Below, one piece after another: positions 55,314 to 63,947 of a stretch of DNA of 64,000 nucleotides. This DNA comes from Clostridiaceae bacterium (lineage in GTDB: Bacteria > Bacillota > Clostridia > Peptostreptococcales > Natronincolaceae): positions 1 through 64,000 of the forward strand of contig JAHDLO010000007.1 of assembly GCA_018432235.1 (NCBI GenBank), given 5' to 3'. Below the pieces are notes generated by a model. It did no database searches, was not told where the DNA came from, and worked only from the letters and a program-made list of their open reading frames with translations. The position numbers and the translations under genes were made by a program. Position 1 is the stretch's first letter; each line of letters begins with the position of its first letter.

Positions 55314-57037
55314 ACCGCAACATCCTCCTTATAAACCTGAGAATCAATGATTTCCTGATAGACAGAATTTGTTTCTTTCAGTTGTTCATGTGTACCAAGC
55401 CCTGCAAGCCTTCCATTATCAAGGACAGCTATCACATCTGCGTTCATAACCGTGCTGATTCTTTGCGCAACGATAACGGTAATGGCGTGCCGCAGTTTGC
55501 TCCGCATGGCGGCTCTTACACTTGCGTCAGTCTTGAAATCAAGGGCAGAAAAGGAATCGTCAAATACATAGATACTGGCATTTTTGAGCAATGTCCTTGC
55601 GATACAAAGCCGCTGCTTTTGTCCGCCGGAGAAATTCCCTCCGGCTTTTTCAACCGTGCTGTCCAGACCCTTATCCAATGCGCGGACAAACTCCGTGGCC
55701 TGAGCCATGTTCAGCGCCGCCCAAATTTCATCATCTGCGGCGTCTGATTTGCCTATGAGCATATTGGAGCGGATAGTACCCAAAAACAGCGTAGTCTTCT
55801 GCGGAGAAAAGCTGATTAGATTATGAAGCTCCTTTTGCCCGAACTCGCGTATATCTGTTCCGCCGATCCGGATACAGCCCTTCTCTACGTCATACAATCT
55901 TGATAACAGGTTGCAAAGCGATGATTTTCCCGCGCCCGTGCTGCCGATAATCGCCAGCGTTTGCCCTTGACGCACATCGAAATCAATACCATCCAACGTC
56001 TTTTTTTCTGCTCCCTGATATCTGAAATCGACGTTTTCAAAAGTCAGCGTACTGCTGTGACAGATTGCGTGTTCTGTGCCATACAGTGGATTTGTAATAC
56101 TGAGCGGCATATCAAGGACTTCATTGATCCTCTTAGCTGAAATCCACCCGCGAGGGATAGCTAAAATCACGGTAGTCAGCATTCCGAATCCTCTTAGAAT
56201 GTACAGCGAATAACCGACTGCTCCAATAATAGTGCCAACTTCCATCGTTCCAGCCTCGATACCTTTCCCCGCAACCCATGTGATGATAACGGCGGTCAAG
56301 CTGATCAGCATTGTTATGAGCGGAGTGAATACACTCATAATCGTTTCCGCAGTGATGGACGTATGGGTATATTCCCGATTCGCGGCCTTGTATCTTTCAT
56401 ACTCCTGTTCCTCTTTGGTAAATGCGCGGATAATCTTTACTCCGGTCAACCCTTCTCTGAAAAAGAGGTTCAGACTGTCCAGCAGCTTCTGTATTTTTTC
56501 ATACAAAGGATTCGCGAAGCGGTAAATCATAAAAAATGATATCGCTAAAAACGGAATTATTCCCAGATAAATCAGGGATAATATGGGACTAAGAAGATAG
56601 GTCATACATATCCCGCCTATGAGTATTACCGTCGCTTGAATAAGATTTTTGCAGCTCAATTCCACCAAGGTTTGTACTTGGGCTACATCGTTTGTACTGC
56701 GGGTTATAAGGGATGATGTACCAATCTTATCAAATTCATGTTTTGAAAAGCGAAGTGTATTACGATAAATATCCGCTCTCAAATCGGTGCCCAGCTTATA
56801 GGATAGCTTTGAGAAAAGGTACATATTGAGCGCCGTACCAGCTAAACATAAAATGGATATTCCAACCATCACAAAGCCTTTTGTCCAGACATACGAAGTA
56901 TCTCCCGCCATCACGCCATTGTTGACGATATCCGCCGTAATATTTGGCAAATATAACATGCTACCCACCTGAACAAACAGAAAGACAATAGCCGCTGTCA
57001 TCGTGCCGGGTGACAAACGTTTAATGATTTTTAACAT
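55310..57037 (-). CDS. Multidrug-type ABC exporter subunit (first of pair)
   Basis: A 575-residue half-transporter with Walker A GSTGAGKSS, signature FSGGQKQRLCIARTL and an ATPase core whose Walker B reads IYVFDDSFSALD, with Asp in place of the catalytic Glu. Such a non-catalytic site is usual in one member of heterodimeric exporters. Transcribed from the MerR-type promoter at 57116-57146. Confidence 0.88.
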   Translation of the reverse strand: MLKIIKRLSPGTMTAAIVFLFVQVGSMLYLPNITADIVNNGVMAGDTSYVWTKGFVMVGISILCLAGTALNMYLFSKLSYKLGTDLRADIYRNTLRFSKHEFDKIGTSSLITRSTNDVAQVQTLVELSCKNLIQATVILIGGICMTYLLSPILSLIYLGIIPFLAISFFMIYRFANPLYEKIQKLLDSLNLFFREGLTGVKIIRAFTKEEQEYERYKAANREYTHTSITAETIMSVFTPLITMLISLTAVIITWVAGKGIEAGTMEVGTIIGAVGYSLYILRGFGMLTTVILAIPRGWISAKRINEVLDMPLSITNPLYGTEHAICHSSTLTFENVDFRYQGAEKKTLDGIDFDVRQGQTLAIIGSTGAGKSSLCNLLSRLYDVEKGCIRIGGTDIREFGQKELHNLISFSPQKTTLFLGTIRSNMLIGKSDAADDEIWAALNMAQATEFVRALDKGLDSTVEKAGGNFSGGQKQRLCIARTLLKNASIYVFDDSFSALDFKTDASVRAAMRSKLRHAITVIVAQRISTVMNADVIAVLDNGRLAGLGTHEQLKETNSVYQEIIDSQVYKEDVAV

Positions 57038-57115
57038 ATAAAGCCCTCCTTGTGTTGTTCGGCGCTTGTGTCCATTTTTTTACTTTACAAAGCGCCGCCT
57101 TTCGCTTATGATGAG

Positions 57116-57146
57116 AGCATAAACTATAACGTTGCGTTCGAGTCAA
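57116..57146 (-). promoter_or_regulatory. MerR-type promoter with 19-bp spacer
   Basis: On the minus strand TTGACT (57146-57141), a 19-bp spacer and TATGCT (57121-57116) are seen. The spacer contains the dyad AACG-CAA-CGTT. An overlong spacer with an internal dyad is the hallmark of promoters activated by MerR-family proteins. It reads into the exporter genes, and the MerR gene diverges from it. Confidence 0.75.
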
Positions 57147-57195
57147 GAGCTTTTTGAAAAAAATTAGTAAAATTCCAAGATAGGAGAAAAAGTCA

Positions 57196-57951
57196 ATGAA
57201 AAGTGTAAATGAAGTGAGTAAGCTCTCCGGCATAAGCCGCCGCACCTTGCAATATTATGATGAAATCGGTTTATTACCGCCAAGCGCGGTAAAAGAATCG
57301 GGCTACCGTCAATATGATGAAGAGAGCTTGCGCCGCTTATGGAGCATTCTATTTTATAAAGAGCTTGGTGTTTCCCTTGACGACATCAAGTTGTTGCTTG
57401 AAAATCCAAAGGAAATGGAAATAGAGATCTTGCGACAGCACAAACAAATTCTTTTGGAAAAACAATCTCAATTACAAAATATGATACTATCAGTTGACAG
57501 TATATTGAATGACGAATTTGATATTTCTATGTTAAAGGATTTTGAAAAAAATAGGATTAAATCAACAATGAAAACATATGCAAAGGAAATCCAAGTGTTA
57601 ATGGAAAGCAGTTTTTTTCTTCCATTAGTAAAAAGCGGCATATTCCCGGGCAGTATATCCGTAGTGAAAAACGCCTCAAATCTAATAAACACGGATTTTG
57701 GTGAACTCATTTTTCTTAGTGGGGAGGTTAGACAAAAGTTTCGTAAAGCCATCATGGATGGCCCGGAGAGTTTAGCGGCAAAAGAGGCGGTTATTGCATA
57801 TAGAGAGATGATAAATATGTTGTTTCCATGCGATGATACAGCTTTTCGTAAAATCGCACAGGCGTATTTGGTTAACAAAGAAGCATTGGACAAAAATTTA
57901 CCGGGACTTGCAGAATTTGTATACGAAGCTATTTTGTATGTGTATCAGTAA
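57196..57951 (+). CDS. MerR-family transcriptional regulator
   Basis: This 251-residue protein has an N-terminal MerR winged HTH (VNEVSKLSGISRRTLQYYDEIGLLPPSAV, residues 3-31). A long coiled coil follows (LRQHKQILLEKQSQLQNMILSVDS), then a ~140-residue helical C-terminal ligand domain. It probably senses a drug and activates the exporter pair divergently. ATG 57196 is preceded by AGGAGAAAAAG. Confidence 0.85.
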   Translation: MKSVNEVSKLSGISRRTLQYYDEIGLLPPSAVKESGYRQYDEESLRRLWSILFYKELGVSLDDIKLLLENPKEMEIEILRQHKQILLEKQSQLQNMILSVDSILNDEFDISMLKDFEKNRIKSTMKTYAKEIQVLMESSFFLPLVKSGIFPGSISVVKNASNLINTDFGELIFLSGEVRQKFRKAIMDGPESLAAKEAVIAYREMINMLFPCDDTAFRKIAQAYLVNKEALDKNLPGLAEFVYEAILYVYQ

Positions 57952-57960
57952 TCAAAAATT

Positions 57961-58077
57961 ATTGGCAACTTCCAATCCAGTGGCATAGATGTACGAGTCA
58001 TTGATTATATTAACAACTATGAAAAGTATCTAACGGATATCCTTGAAAGTTCGGATATGCAGAAAATCTGGAATTGA
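57961..58077 (+). pseudogene. Short gene-end fragment
   Basis: The stretch reads IGNFQSSGIDVRVIDYINNY, then EKYLTDILESSDMQKIWN-stop, without a start codon. It looks like the C-terminal end of a lost gene just behind the MerR gene. Family not recognised. Confidence 0.35.
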
Positions 58078-58122
58078 ATATAACTAAGAAAGAATATACA
58101 TAGCAAGTTTATATAAAATAAT

Positions 58123-58150
58123 AGAGTATGCCTCGTAAGGGGCATACTCT
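58123..58150. terminator. Perfect 10-bp hairpin
   Basis: AGAGTATGCC (58123-58132) pairs with GGCATACTCT (58141-58150) around an 8-nt loop. The following ATCTACATG is not a T run, so it may end transcripts only weakly. Confidence 0.5.
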
Positions 58151-58254
58151 ATCTACATGATAACTCATGGTAAAGAAAAAGTCTATTAATCTATTTATTT
58201 TTACCTTATAATTTCTATTGTCGCGACAAATAAAGATTATGAGAGGAGAAAATT

Positions 58255-58803
58255 ATGAGTAAGAAGAAGATAGCAAATATTCCATTTGGTCCGTATATTA
58301 CAGTTTTAGCAGGGGCAACTGTTAATGGAAAAGCAAATTATACGACCATTGGAGCATACGGAGTTGTAAGTCAAAAACCTGTACTTTATATTTCATTGAA
58401 AAATACTCATTGTACAACTGCTGGAGTATTGGATAATGGTTTTTTCTCTGTAAATATTCCGTCATCTGAGGCTGTTGAAAAAACTGATTATTGTGGCACT
58501 GTTTCTGGTAATAAGGTAGATAAATCAGAGATTTTTGAATCGTTTTATGATGAATCAGGAAATGCACCAATGATAAAAGAATGCCCTGTAAATTACCTTT
58601 GCAAGGTAATACAAACTATACCTATATTTGATTTTACAATGTTTATAGGTGAGATTGTTGCTGCATACGCAAATGAAGACTGCTTAGAAAATGGAAGGCC
58701 CAATGCACTCAAAGTTAAGCCAACAGTATTAATGGACTCTGGATACTTTGATTTGAATGATAGAGTGGGCTCCATATTCAAAACATGCATGGGCAGTAGA
58801 TAA
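58255..58803 (+). CDS. Flavin-reductase-like / flavoredoxin protein
   Basis: This 182-residue soluble protein of the FMN-binding split-barrel type has NIPFGPYITVLAGATVNGKANYTTIGAYGVV at the start and VLYISLKNTHCTTAGVLDNGFFSVNIP in the core, both usual in flavoredoxin-like proteins. Members bind FMN and transfer electrons or reduce flavins. A GAGAGGAG site precedes ATG 58255. It is a single-gene unit. Confidence 0.8.
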   Translation: MSKKKIANIPFGPYITVLAGATVNGKANYTTIGAYGVVSQKPVLYISLKNTHCTTAGVLDNGFFSVNIPSSEAVEKTDYCGTVSGNKVDKSEIFESFYDESGNAPMIKECPVNYLCKVIQTIPIFDFTMFIGEIVAAYANEDCLENGRPNALKVKPTVLMDSGYFDLNDRVGSIFKTCMGSR

Positions 58804-59195
58804 ACAATGATTATACTACCTGCATGATATTGTTGCGTAAAAGAGCATGACAACAGAACTTACGACCCCCTTAATTATAGGGGGTACATCTTTACCAAAA
58901 ATTAGATTTAATGCGTAGTATCATTTTTCTATCAAAACCCATGTGGAATCCATAGTCCTGTTGCAACGGTAAAACACTAAGAATTAGCGGATTTACAGAA
59001 TCATAGATGGTGACATATTTTGACGTGAGAGGATACTTTCACGTCTTTTCTTTTGAATAGGATCAATCAATGTAAATACGGAATTTGAGAGTACATTACG
59101 GGTATTTAGGCAAATCCATAATGGATCTTTTTAGTGTAAAAAAGCAAATCAATATGGTAAAATTATATATCTTGGAAATACAAAGGAGAAGTGCG
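58804..59195. other. Intergenic region, no supported gene
   Basis: It is AT-rich, with CGACCCCC..., AGGGGGTACAT and TTTTGACGTGAGAGGATACTTTCACGTC hairpin-like segments (the last near 59017-59044). These may be terminators for the flavoredoxin gene. No protein-like frame is convincing. Confidence 0.35.
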
Positions 59196-59276
59196 ATGTA
59201 CATTAAAAATATTCATATTGAAAATTTTCGCAATTTTAAATATATTGATATACCTTTAAATCAGTTTACAATTTAG
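59196..59276 (+). pseudogene. Start of a RecF/OLD-type ATPase gene, truncated
   Basis: ATG 59196 after AAAGGAG opens MYIKNIHIENFRNFKYIDIP, the usual first strand of RecF/OLD-like ATPases, then stops after 26 codons before any Walker motif. A remnant of a larger gene, possibly a defence ATPase. Confidence 0.55.
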
Positions 59277-59345
59277 AAGGGTATGTAGAAAGAGCAACTG
59301 TGGAATTTTGATAACGGGATTTATTTTTAATGTTATATCAGAATT

Positions 59346-59700
59346 TTGTTGTATAATAATTTTAATAACAGGTTTAAAAACAGTAAAAGATCTTTACAAA
59401 AGCAACAGGAACTGCAATTAGAAGAATATCAGAAACAGATGGAGCAAGATAATGGAAGCCAAAGTCAGCATGAATCATATGATTTCTATATTGTATTGTA
59501 TCTATACTCAATAGTTAAAGGAACATGTGAGGCATGTGGTCATATAAAGAAAAAGGATGCGAAATAATGTCAAAACCGTGGAAATCCTTTTTACAAAATT
59601 TGTAGTACATGTACCTGTAACACAACTGTTAATGCTGGTTCAAAATCCTGTAGTAATGTGGAAATTCTTTGATGGACGAAAAAGAAGAAAGTTAAAAGAG
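59346..59700 (+). pseudogene. Zinc-ribbon protein remnant
   Basis: A Gln-rich helical part (SLQKQQELQLEEYQKQM) is followed by GTCEACGHIKKKDAK and then, across frames, by KCQNRGNPFYKICSTC and CSNCGNSLMDEKEES-stop. The CxxC pairs of a zinc-ribbon protein are clear, but one cysteine reads Arg and a base deletion near 59656 breaks the last ribbon. Confidence 0.5.
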
Positions 59701-59703
59701 TGT

Positions 59704-59744
59704 GTGTCACAGAGAAGAAAAATTGACGATTTTCTCTGTGACAC
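59704..59744 (+). terminator. Perfect 13-bp hairpin just before the histidine kinase
   Basis: GTGTCACAGAGAA (59704-59716) pairs with TTCTCTGTGACAC (59732-59744) around a 15-nt loop, 21 bp before the kinase start. No T run follows. It may be an attenuator or mRNA-stability element rather than a terminator. Confidence 0.5.
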
Positions 59745-59764
59745 TTATTACGAGGAGGAGGACG

Positions 59765-61198
59765 ATGAATAAGGAAAAGCAGACGGTGAAACGCAGAATT
59801 TTTATTTCTAATACCAGAATGGTACTTGTAACTTTAAGTCTATTTCTTTTCGTTAATATGTTTGTAGTAAATTTATATGAGAGCACATATAAAAACAGCA
59901 TGATTGATTCATCTGAGTTAGCAGATAATACCGAACAAATAAGAAATATCCTGACAGATTGGAATCCATCCCCAAAAGCAGAGGCGATAAACAATCTTGC
60001 AACAAAACTGAATAGGTATGGATTTTCTATTTGCGTTGAAATCGATAGTGAAGTGATTTACTCAAATACTGATTTTCCTGTGAGTGAGCTTATAAATTAT
60101 ATTGGAGATTATTTTGAAACAGATGGAAAGGTACATGTTTATGTACAAGACTATATGACTGTACTAACACAATATGATATGAATGAGAAAATGAAAGTGT
60201 ATGCAATTGCAGGAGAATATCATGGATTCTGGTCTAAAAAAAATAATTTGACTACTATACTTATACTATTGCTGATTGATGGTATATTTTGCATAGGTGC
60301 ATTACTCATTATTAGTCAGATTTTTACTAAGAGACTTATAGAACATATCACAAATCCTTTAGATGCATTGTCAGAAGGAGCAAAAAGAATGAAAGAAGGA
60401 AATTTTTCTGAACCTGTTAAATACAAGGGAGATATTGAATTTGAATATGTCTGTGAGGCATTTAATGAAATGCAGGAACATATAATGGAAGCTAATGCGG
60501 AAAAGGAGTCTTATGAAAAGGTGAGAGTTGAAATGGTGGCGGGAATATCTCATGATTTAAGGACTCCATTAACGGCAATTAGAGGAACAATAAAAGGTCT
60601 CAAGGATGGGGTTGCTACAACACCTGAATTAAGAGAAAAATTTCTTGATACAGCTTATAGACGAACAATAGAAATGGATCGACTTTTGGAAAGGTTATTT
60701 TATTTCTCAAAACTTGAAACAGGTAATATGCCACTGTTATTTGAAAAGACAGAGTGGAGTGAGTATCTGGAAGCCTATGTGAAAAGATACGAATTATTGA
60801 TAGAGAATGAATCTATAAAAATTAAAATGAAAGATGTAAAAAAAGGCTTGTTTTCAAATGTTGACCGAGAACAAATGAAACGAATACTTGATAATATACT
60901 GGAAAACAGTAAAAAATATGCAGAAACAGATAAGCTTGAAATTACCATTAATATTTTTGAAGAACATGCATATGTAGTACTTGAGATCTCTGATAATGGC
61001 TGTGGAGTTTCAGAAGATAAGATTCCCCATATTTTTGAACAATTTTTTCGAGGTGATGAGTCAAGGAATATAAAAGAAGGGAATGGTCTAGGTCTTTATA
61101 TTGTAAAATATCTAGTGAATGCTATGGGAGGCTCAGTAGATGCAGAAAACAGCAACGGTCTTACTATTCGAATAAGACTACCAATCTTGGATGAATGA
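59765..61198 (+). CDS. Membrane sensor histidine kinase
   Basis: This 477-residue protein has two membrane segments (~15-36 and ~160-183) around an extracellular sensor domain, then HAMP and the H-box ISHDLRTPLTAIRGT with His at ~263. The ATPase has N-box ENSKKY, DNGCGVSEDKIPHIFEQFFR and GNGLGLYIV. ATG 59765 follows GAGGAGGAGGACG; upstream in-frame codons run through the hairpin. It probably phosphorylates the regulator encoded ten bases downstream. Confidence 0.9.
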   Translation: MNKEKQTVKRRIFISNTRMVLVTLSLFLFVNMFVVNLYESTYKNSMIDSSELADNTEQIRNILTDWNPSPKAEAINNLATKLNRYGFSICVEIDSEVIYSNTDFPVSELINYIGDYFETDGKVHVYVQDYMTVLTQYDMNEKMKVYAIAGEYHGFWSKKNNLTTILILLLIDGIFCIGALLIISQIFTKRLIEHITNPLDALSEGAKRMKEGNFSEPVKYKGDIEFEYVCEAFNEMQEHIMEANAEKESYEKVRVEMVAGISHDLRTPLTAIRGTIKGLKDGVATTPELREKFLDTAYRRTIEMDRLLERLFYFSKLETGNMPLLFEKTEWSEYLEAYVKRYELLIENESIKIKMKDVKKGLFSNVDREQMKRILDNILENSKKYAETDKLEITINIFEEHAYVVLEISDNGCGVSEDKIPHIFEQFFRGDESRNIKEGNGLGLYIVKYLVNAMGGSVDAENSNGLTIRIRLPILDE

Positions 61199-61208
61199 GG
61201 TGATTTAG

Positions 61209-61919
61209 ATGAATGCAAAATATAGAATTCTAATTGTCGAAGACGATGATGATATCAGTATGATAGAACAGGCTTATCTGGAAGCTAGTGGGTTTGAAAC
61301 ATTCATTGTAAGTGATGGAGATAAAGTACTTCCACTTCTGAATGTGGAAAATTTTGACTTAATACTACTGGATCTTATGCTTCCTGGGAAGAATGGTTAT
61401 AAGATATGCAAAGAGATAAGAGGTGAACTTAATATTCCAATTCTCATGGTAACGGCAAGGACGGAATCGGTTGATAAAATTTGTGGTCTGGGACTTGGTG
61501 CAGATGATTATATTACTAAACCTTTTGATCCCGCTGAGCTTGTAGCAAGAGTAAATGCAAATATAAGACAGTATAGTCGATTAAAAGAAGCCAATCAGAT
61601 AGAGTTGGATGAGAAGGGCGATGAGATACTAATAGGTAATATTCGAGTTCTTCTGCATGGATGGAAGGTCTATAAGGGTGAGCAAGAAATTCGTTTTCCT
61701 AACCGAGAATTTGAACTATTAAAATTTATGGCTGAAAATCCCAATATCGTTTTCTCGAAGGAACAATTGTTTGAGAAAATATGGGGATATGATTATGTTG
61801 GGGATAGTGCGACGGTTATGGTGCATATTAATCGTATTCGTGAAAAAATTGAGGATGACCCTAAAAACCCAAAAATCTTAGAGACAGTATGGCGCGCGGG
61901 ATACCGGTTGAATAGATAA
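61209..61919 (+). CDS. OmpR-family response regulator
   Basis: This 236-residue DNA-binding regulator has a receiver domain with acidic pocket EDDDD (11-15), phospho-acceptor Asp55 (LILLDLMLPG) and the conserved Lys in TKPFDP. A C-terminal winged helix follows (FPNREFELLKFMAENPNIVFSKEQLFEKIWG...VHINRIREKIE). It is transcribed with the kinase gene. A likely target is the ferredoxin gene that follows, but no operator can be proven. Confidence 0.92.
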   Translation: MNAKYRILIVEDDDDISMIEQAYLEASGFETFIVSDGDKVLPLLNVENFDLILLDLMLPGKNGYKICKEIRGELNIPILMVTARTESVDKICGLGLGADDYITKPFDPAELVARVNANIRQYSRLKEANQIELDEKGDEILIGNIRVLLHGWKVYKGEQEIRFPNREFELLKFMAENPNIVFSKEQLFEKIWGYDYVGDSATVMVHINRIREKIEDDPKNPKILETVWRAGYRLNR

Positions 61920-62091
61920 GATAAAATTATATGGTTATCAGGTTATTCAATGGAAGATAGAGGCTTCGATAAGTGTCCTCTTGGAAAAAAATAAGGAAGA
62001 TAGCAGTAAAAGCTCGAAATGCTTGTTAGAGTAGCAAATTATAATTATTAATTAAATTGAAAAAAAGAGAGTTTAGGATTTGTTTAACTTT

Positions 62092-62163
62092 ATACCTCCT
62101 GTTTGTTTAATGTGATTTGATATTATTATCACATAAATAAACAAACCAAATATACGGAGGTAT
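62092..62163 (+). promoter_or_regulatory. Long interrupted palindrome enclosing the ribosome site of the ferredoxin gene
   Basis: Three nested stems are present: 62092-62099 with 62156-62163 (8 bp), 62101-62109 with 62138-62146 (9 bp) and 62110-62116 with 62128-62134 (7 bp), around an 11-nt loop. The outer 3' arm contains the GGAGG ribosome site paired to CCTCC. It could be an RNA switch that hides the ribosome site, or a DNA operator. The rest of 61920-62091 shows nothing clear. Confidence 0.7.
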
Positions 62164-62166
62164 GTA

Positions 62167-62988
62167 ATGAATATTAATACTAAGAAATTAGAAAAAACAG
62201 ACATTCTTAATACTAAGAAATTAGCAAAAACAGCCATTCCTTTTTTTCTAACAATATTCCCGTTTGTTTTTCAATCCCTTATTGAGGCGACTTTCGAAAA
62301 TGCAGTTCAACTTAGCATTATAGCAGCTCCAATAATATTTATTTTGTTTGCCATTATCTTTAAAAGAAGCTTTTGCGGTTTTTTGTGCTTGGTGGGGGCG
62401 CTGCAAAGGGTTGTTGGATATATAGGATTCAAGGTTTTAAAAAAAAGGGTCACAGTTCCTGCAACACTCGATAAGTATCTTAGAGCAGCGAAATACATCA
62501 TACTTATAGGTTTTGCAGTATTATCCATTGCAGGCGGCAAGTTACTGCTACAAGTCAGTGTTGACGATGTGTTTGAGCAATATGACATAATATTGACTGG
62601 ATTAGCCTGGATAAGTATTATGTTGATATTTGTAACAATTATTGGCTCATTCTTTATTGATAGATTCTTCTGCAAATATATCTGCGTACAGGGTGCTGTC
62701 GCCGGAGTTGCAGGTCGGTTTAGCCCCAGTGGTATCGTCCGGTGCGAAGATAAGTGCATCAATTGCACGTTATGTACAAAGAAATGTCCCTCAAATCTAG
62801 AGGTGCATAAAATGAAGAAGGTAATATCGGCTGAATGTTTTAACTGCCAAAAATGCATTGTTGTATGTCCAAAGAAAGGGGCATTAACTAATAGTTTTGC
62901 AGGCAGAAAAATCCCGTTAGTTTTGTTTGTAGCAATGGCAGGGATGGTTTTCATATTGTTAACCTTTTTAATAACGCTATTTTTATAG
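62167..62988 (+). CDS. Membrane-bound 4Fe-4S protein, NapH/YccM-like
   Basis: This 273-residue membrane protein has about six membrane segments. Two cytoplasm-facing FC-x3-C motifs (FCGFLC and FCKYIC) are typical of NapH-like proteins, followed by two ferredoxin clusters (CINCTLCTKKCP and CFNCQKCIVVCP) and a final membrane segment. It probably carries electrons across or along the membrane. The first 22 codons contain a 33-bp tandem duplication (NTKKLEKTDIL / NTKKLAKTAIP). It follows a two-component system and a ribosome-site palindrome. Confidence 0.85.
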   Translation: MNINTKKLEKTDILNTKKLAKTAIPFFLTIFPFVFQSLIEATFENAVQLSIIAAPIIFILFAIIFKRSFCGFLCLVGALQRVVGYIGFKVLKKRVTVPATLDKYLRAAKYIILIGFAVLSIAGGKLLLQVSVDDVFEQYDIILTGLAWISIMLIFVTIIGSFFIDRFFCKYICVQGAVAGVAGRFSPSGIVRCEDKCINCTLCTKKCPSNLEVHKMKKVISAECFNCQKCIVVCPKKGALTNSFAGRKIPLVLFVAMAGMVFILLTFLITLFL

Positions 62989-63000
62989 ATGGTGCTATGA

Positions 63001-63124
63001 TCAGGTGTCGATCCATTTCTTTAACAATAATAACAGAACTCCGGAGGAATAGGAATTAACCAAGCTGCGCAAGGAGCTTCAGCAACTCAAAATGGAGAAT
63101 GATATCCTCTCCCAGCATGGATGA
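63001..63124 (+). mobile_element. IS3-family orfA C-terminal remnant
   Basis: The frame reads RTPEE, an in-frame stop, then ELTKLRKELQQLKMENDILS and a stop at 63122, the leucine-zipper end of IS3 orfA. No orfB follows. It directly adjoins tail copy D. Confidence 0.6.
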
Positions 63125-63307
63125 ATGGCTGCCAAGGCCCCACCAGCTCAAGGCGGCATCATTTTTATCTACTCAAGGCATGTAGAGACGGTTGTACTTC
63201 TTTCCCACAAAAAAGCAGACACAGATATCAACGTAAATGTGGGGTTTGGAGAAGGTGAAGGAAAAATCTCCGTAAAAAATATTGCTCAGAAAGTAGATTT
63301 AATATAA
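63125..63307 (+). pseudogene. rlmD-like 3' tail, copy D (extended form)
   Basis: It reads GGIIFIYSRHVETVVLLSHKKA followed by an extended VGFGEGEGKISVKNIAQK end, as in clostridial RlmD paralogues with a C-terminal extension. ACTCAAGGCATGTAGAGACGG matches the other tails in part. It has lost its methyltransferase body, and the extension is cut short. It marks the far side of the accessory block. Confidence 0.6.
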
Positions 63308-63477
63308 ATCTTTGAATAGATCAATATTTATATGAGTTTTTAATAAAATCGTATAGTACTAGAGGCTAAGTATGAGTCAATTAGATGGCACATAAACTTA
63401 GTCTCTTTTTAGTATAATACTGGGAATCTTTTTATGAAACGTATATAATATAAGAAAAGCTTATAAGGAGTATGAAT

Positions 63478-63838
63478 ATGAACTCTGAAATCATAATGTA
63501 TCAGACCGAAGATGGTTTAGCAAAAATAGAAACTACTTTTGAAAATGATTCAGTTTGGCTCTCTATTGATCAAATGGCTGAATTATTCCAGAGGGATAGA
63601 AGTGGCATTGGTGAACATATAAGAAATATTTTTAAAGAAGTTGAACTTGAAAAAAGTTCAGTGTGGGCAAAATTTGCCTACACTGCTTCTGACGGAAAAG
63701 ATTATCAAGCATATTACGGCACTGGAAGAAATGGGAATGAAACTGTTAGGAATCAAGAAACAAAATATCAATATTTGGATTGAGAGTGAAAAGAAAACTC
63801 CTGAAAAGTATCTTCCTGTATTGGAAGATACTTTTTAG
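63478..63838 (+). pseudogene. RhuM-family N-terminal fragment
   Basis: ATG 63478 (seven bases after AAGGAG) opens NSEIIMYQTEDGLAKIETTF and VWLSIDQMAELFQRDRSGIG, the DNA-binding start of RhuM-type proteins. The frame goes off course after ASDGKDYQ and stops at 63783; another frame runs to a stop at 63838 inside a terminator. The body of the gene is missing. Confidence 0.65.
63804..63836 (+). terminator. Terminator
   Basis: AAGTATCTTCC (63806-63816) pairs with GGAAGATACTT (63823-63833) around a 6-nt loop, followed by TTT. Confidence 0.75.
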
Positions 63839-63947
63839 AACGGATAGTGAGATTTTTTCTAAAGAGCTAATTGAGATTGAAAGAATTTGAAATAGAAATT
63901 TTGAAGTTTTTGATGATTAAAATAATTAAATTGAAGGGGCAGTTATA

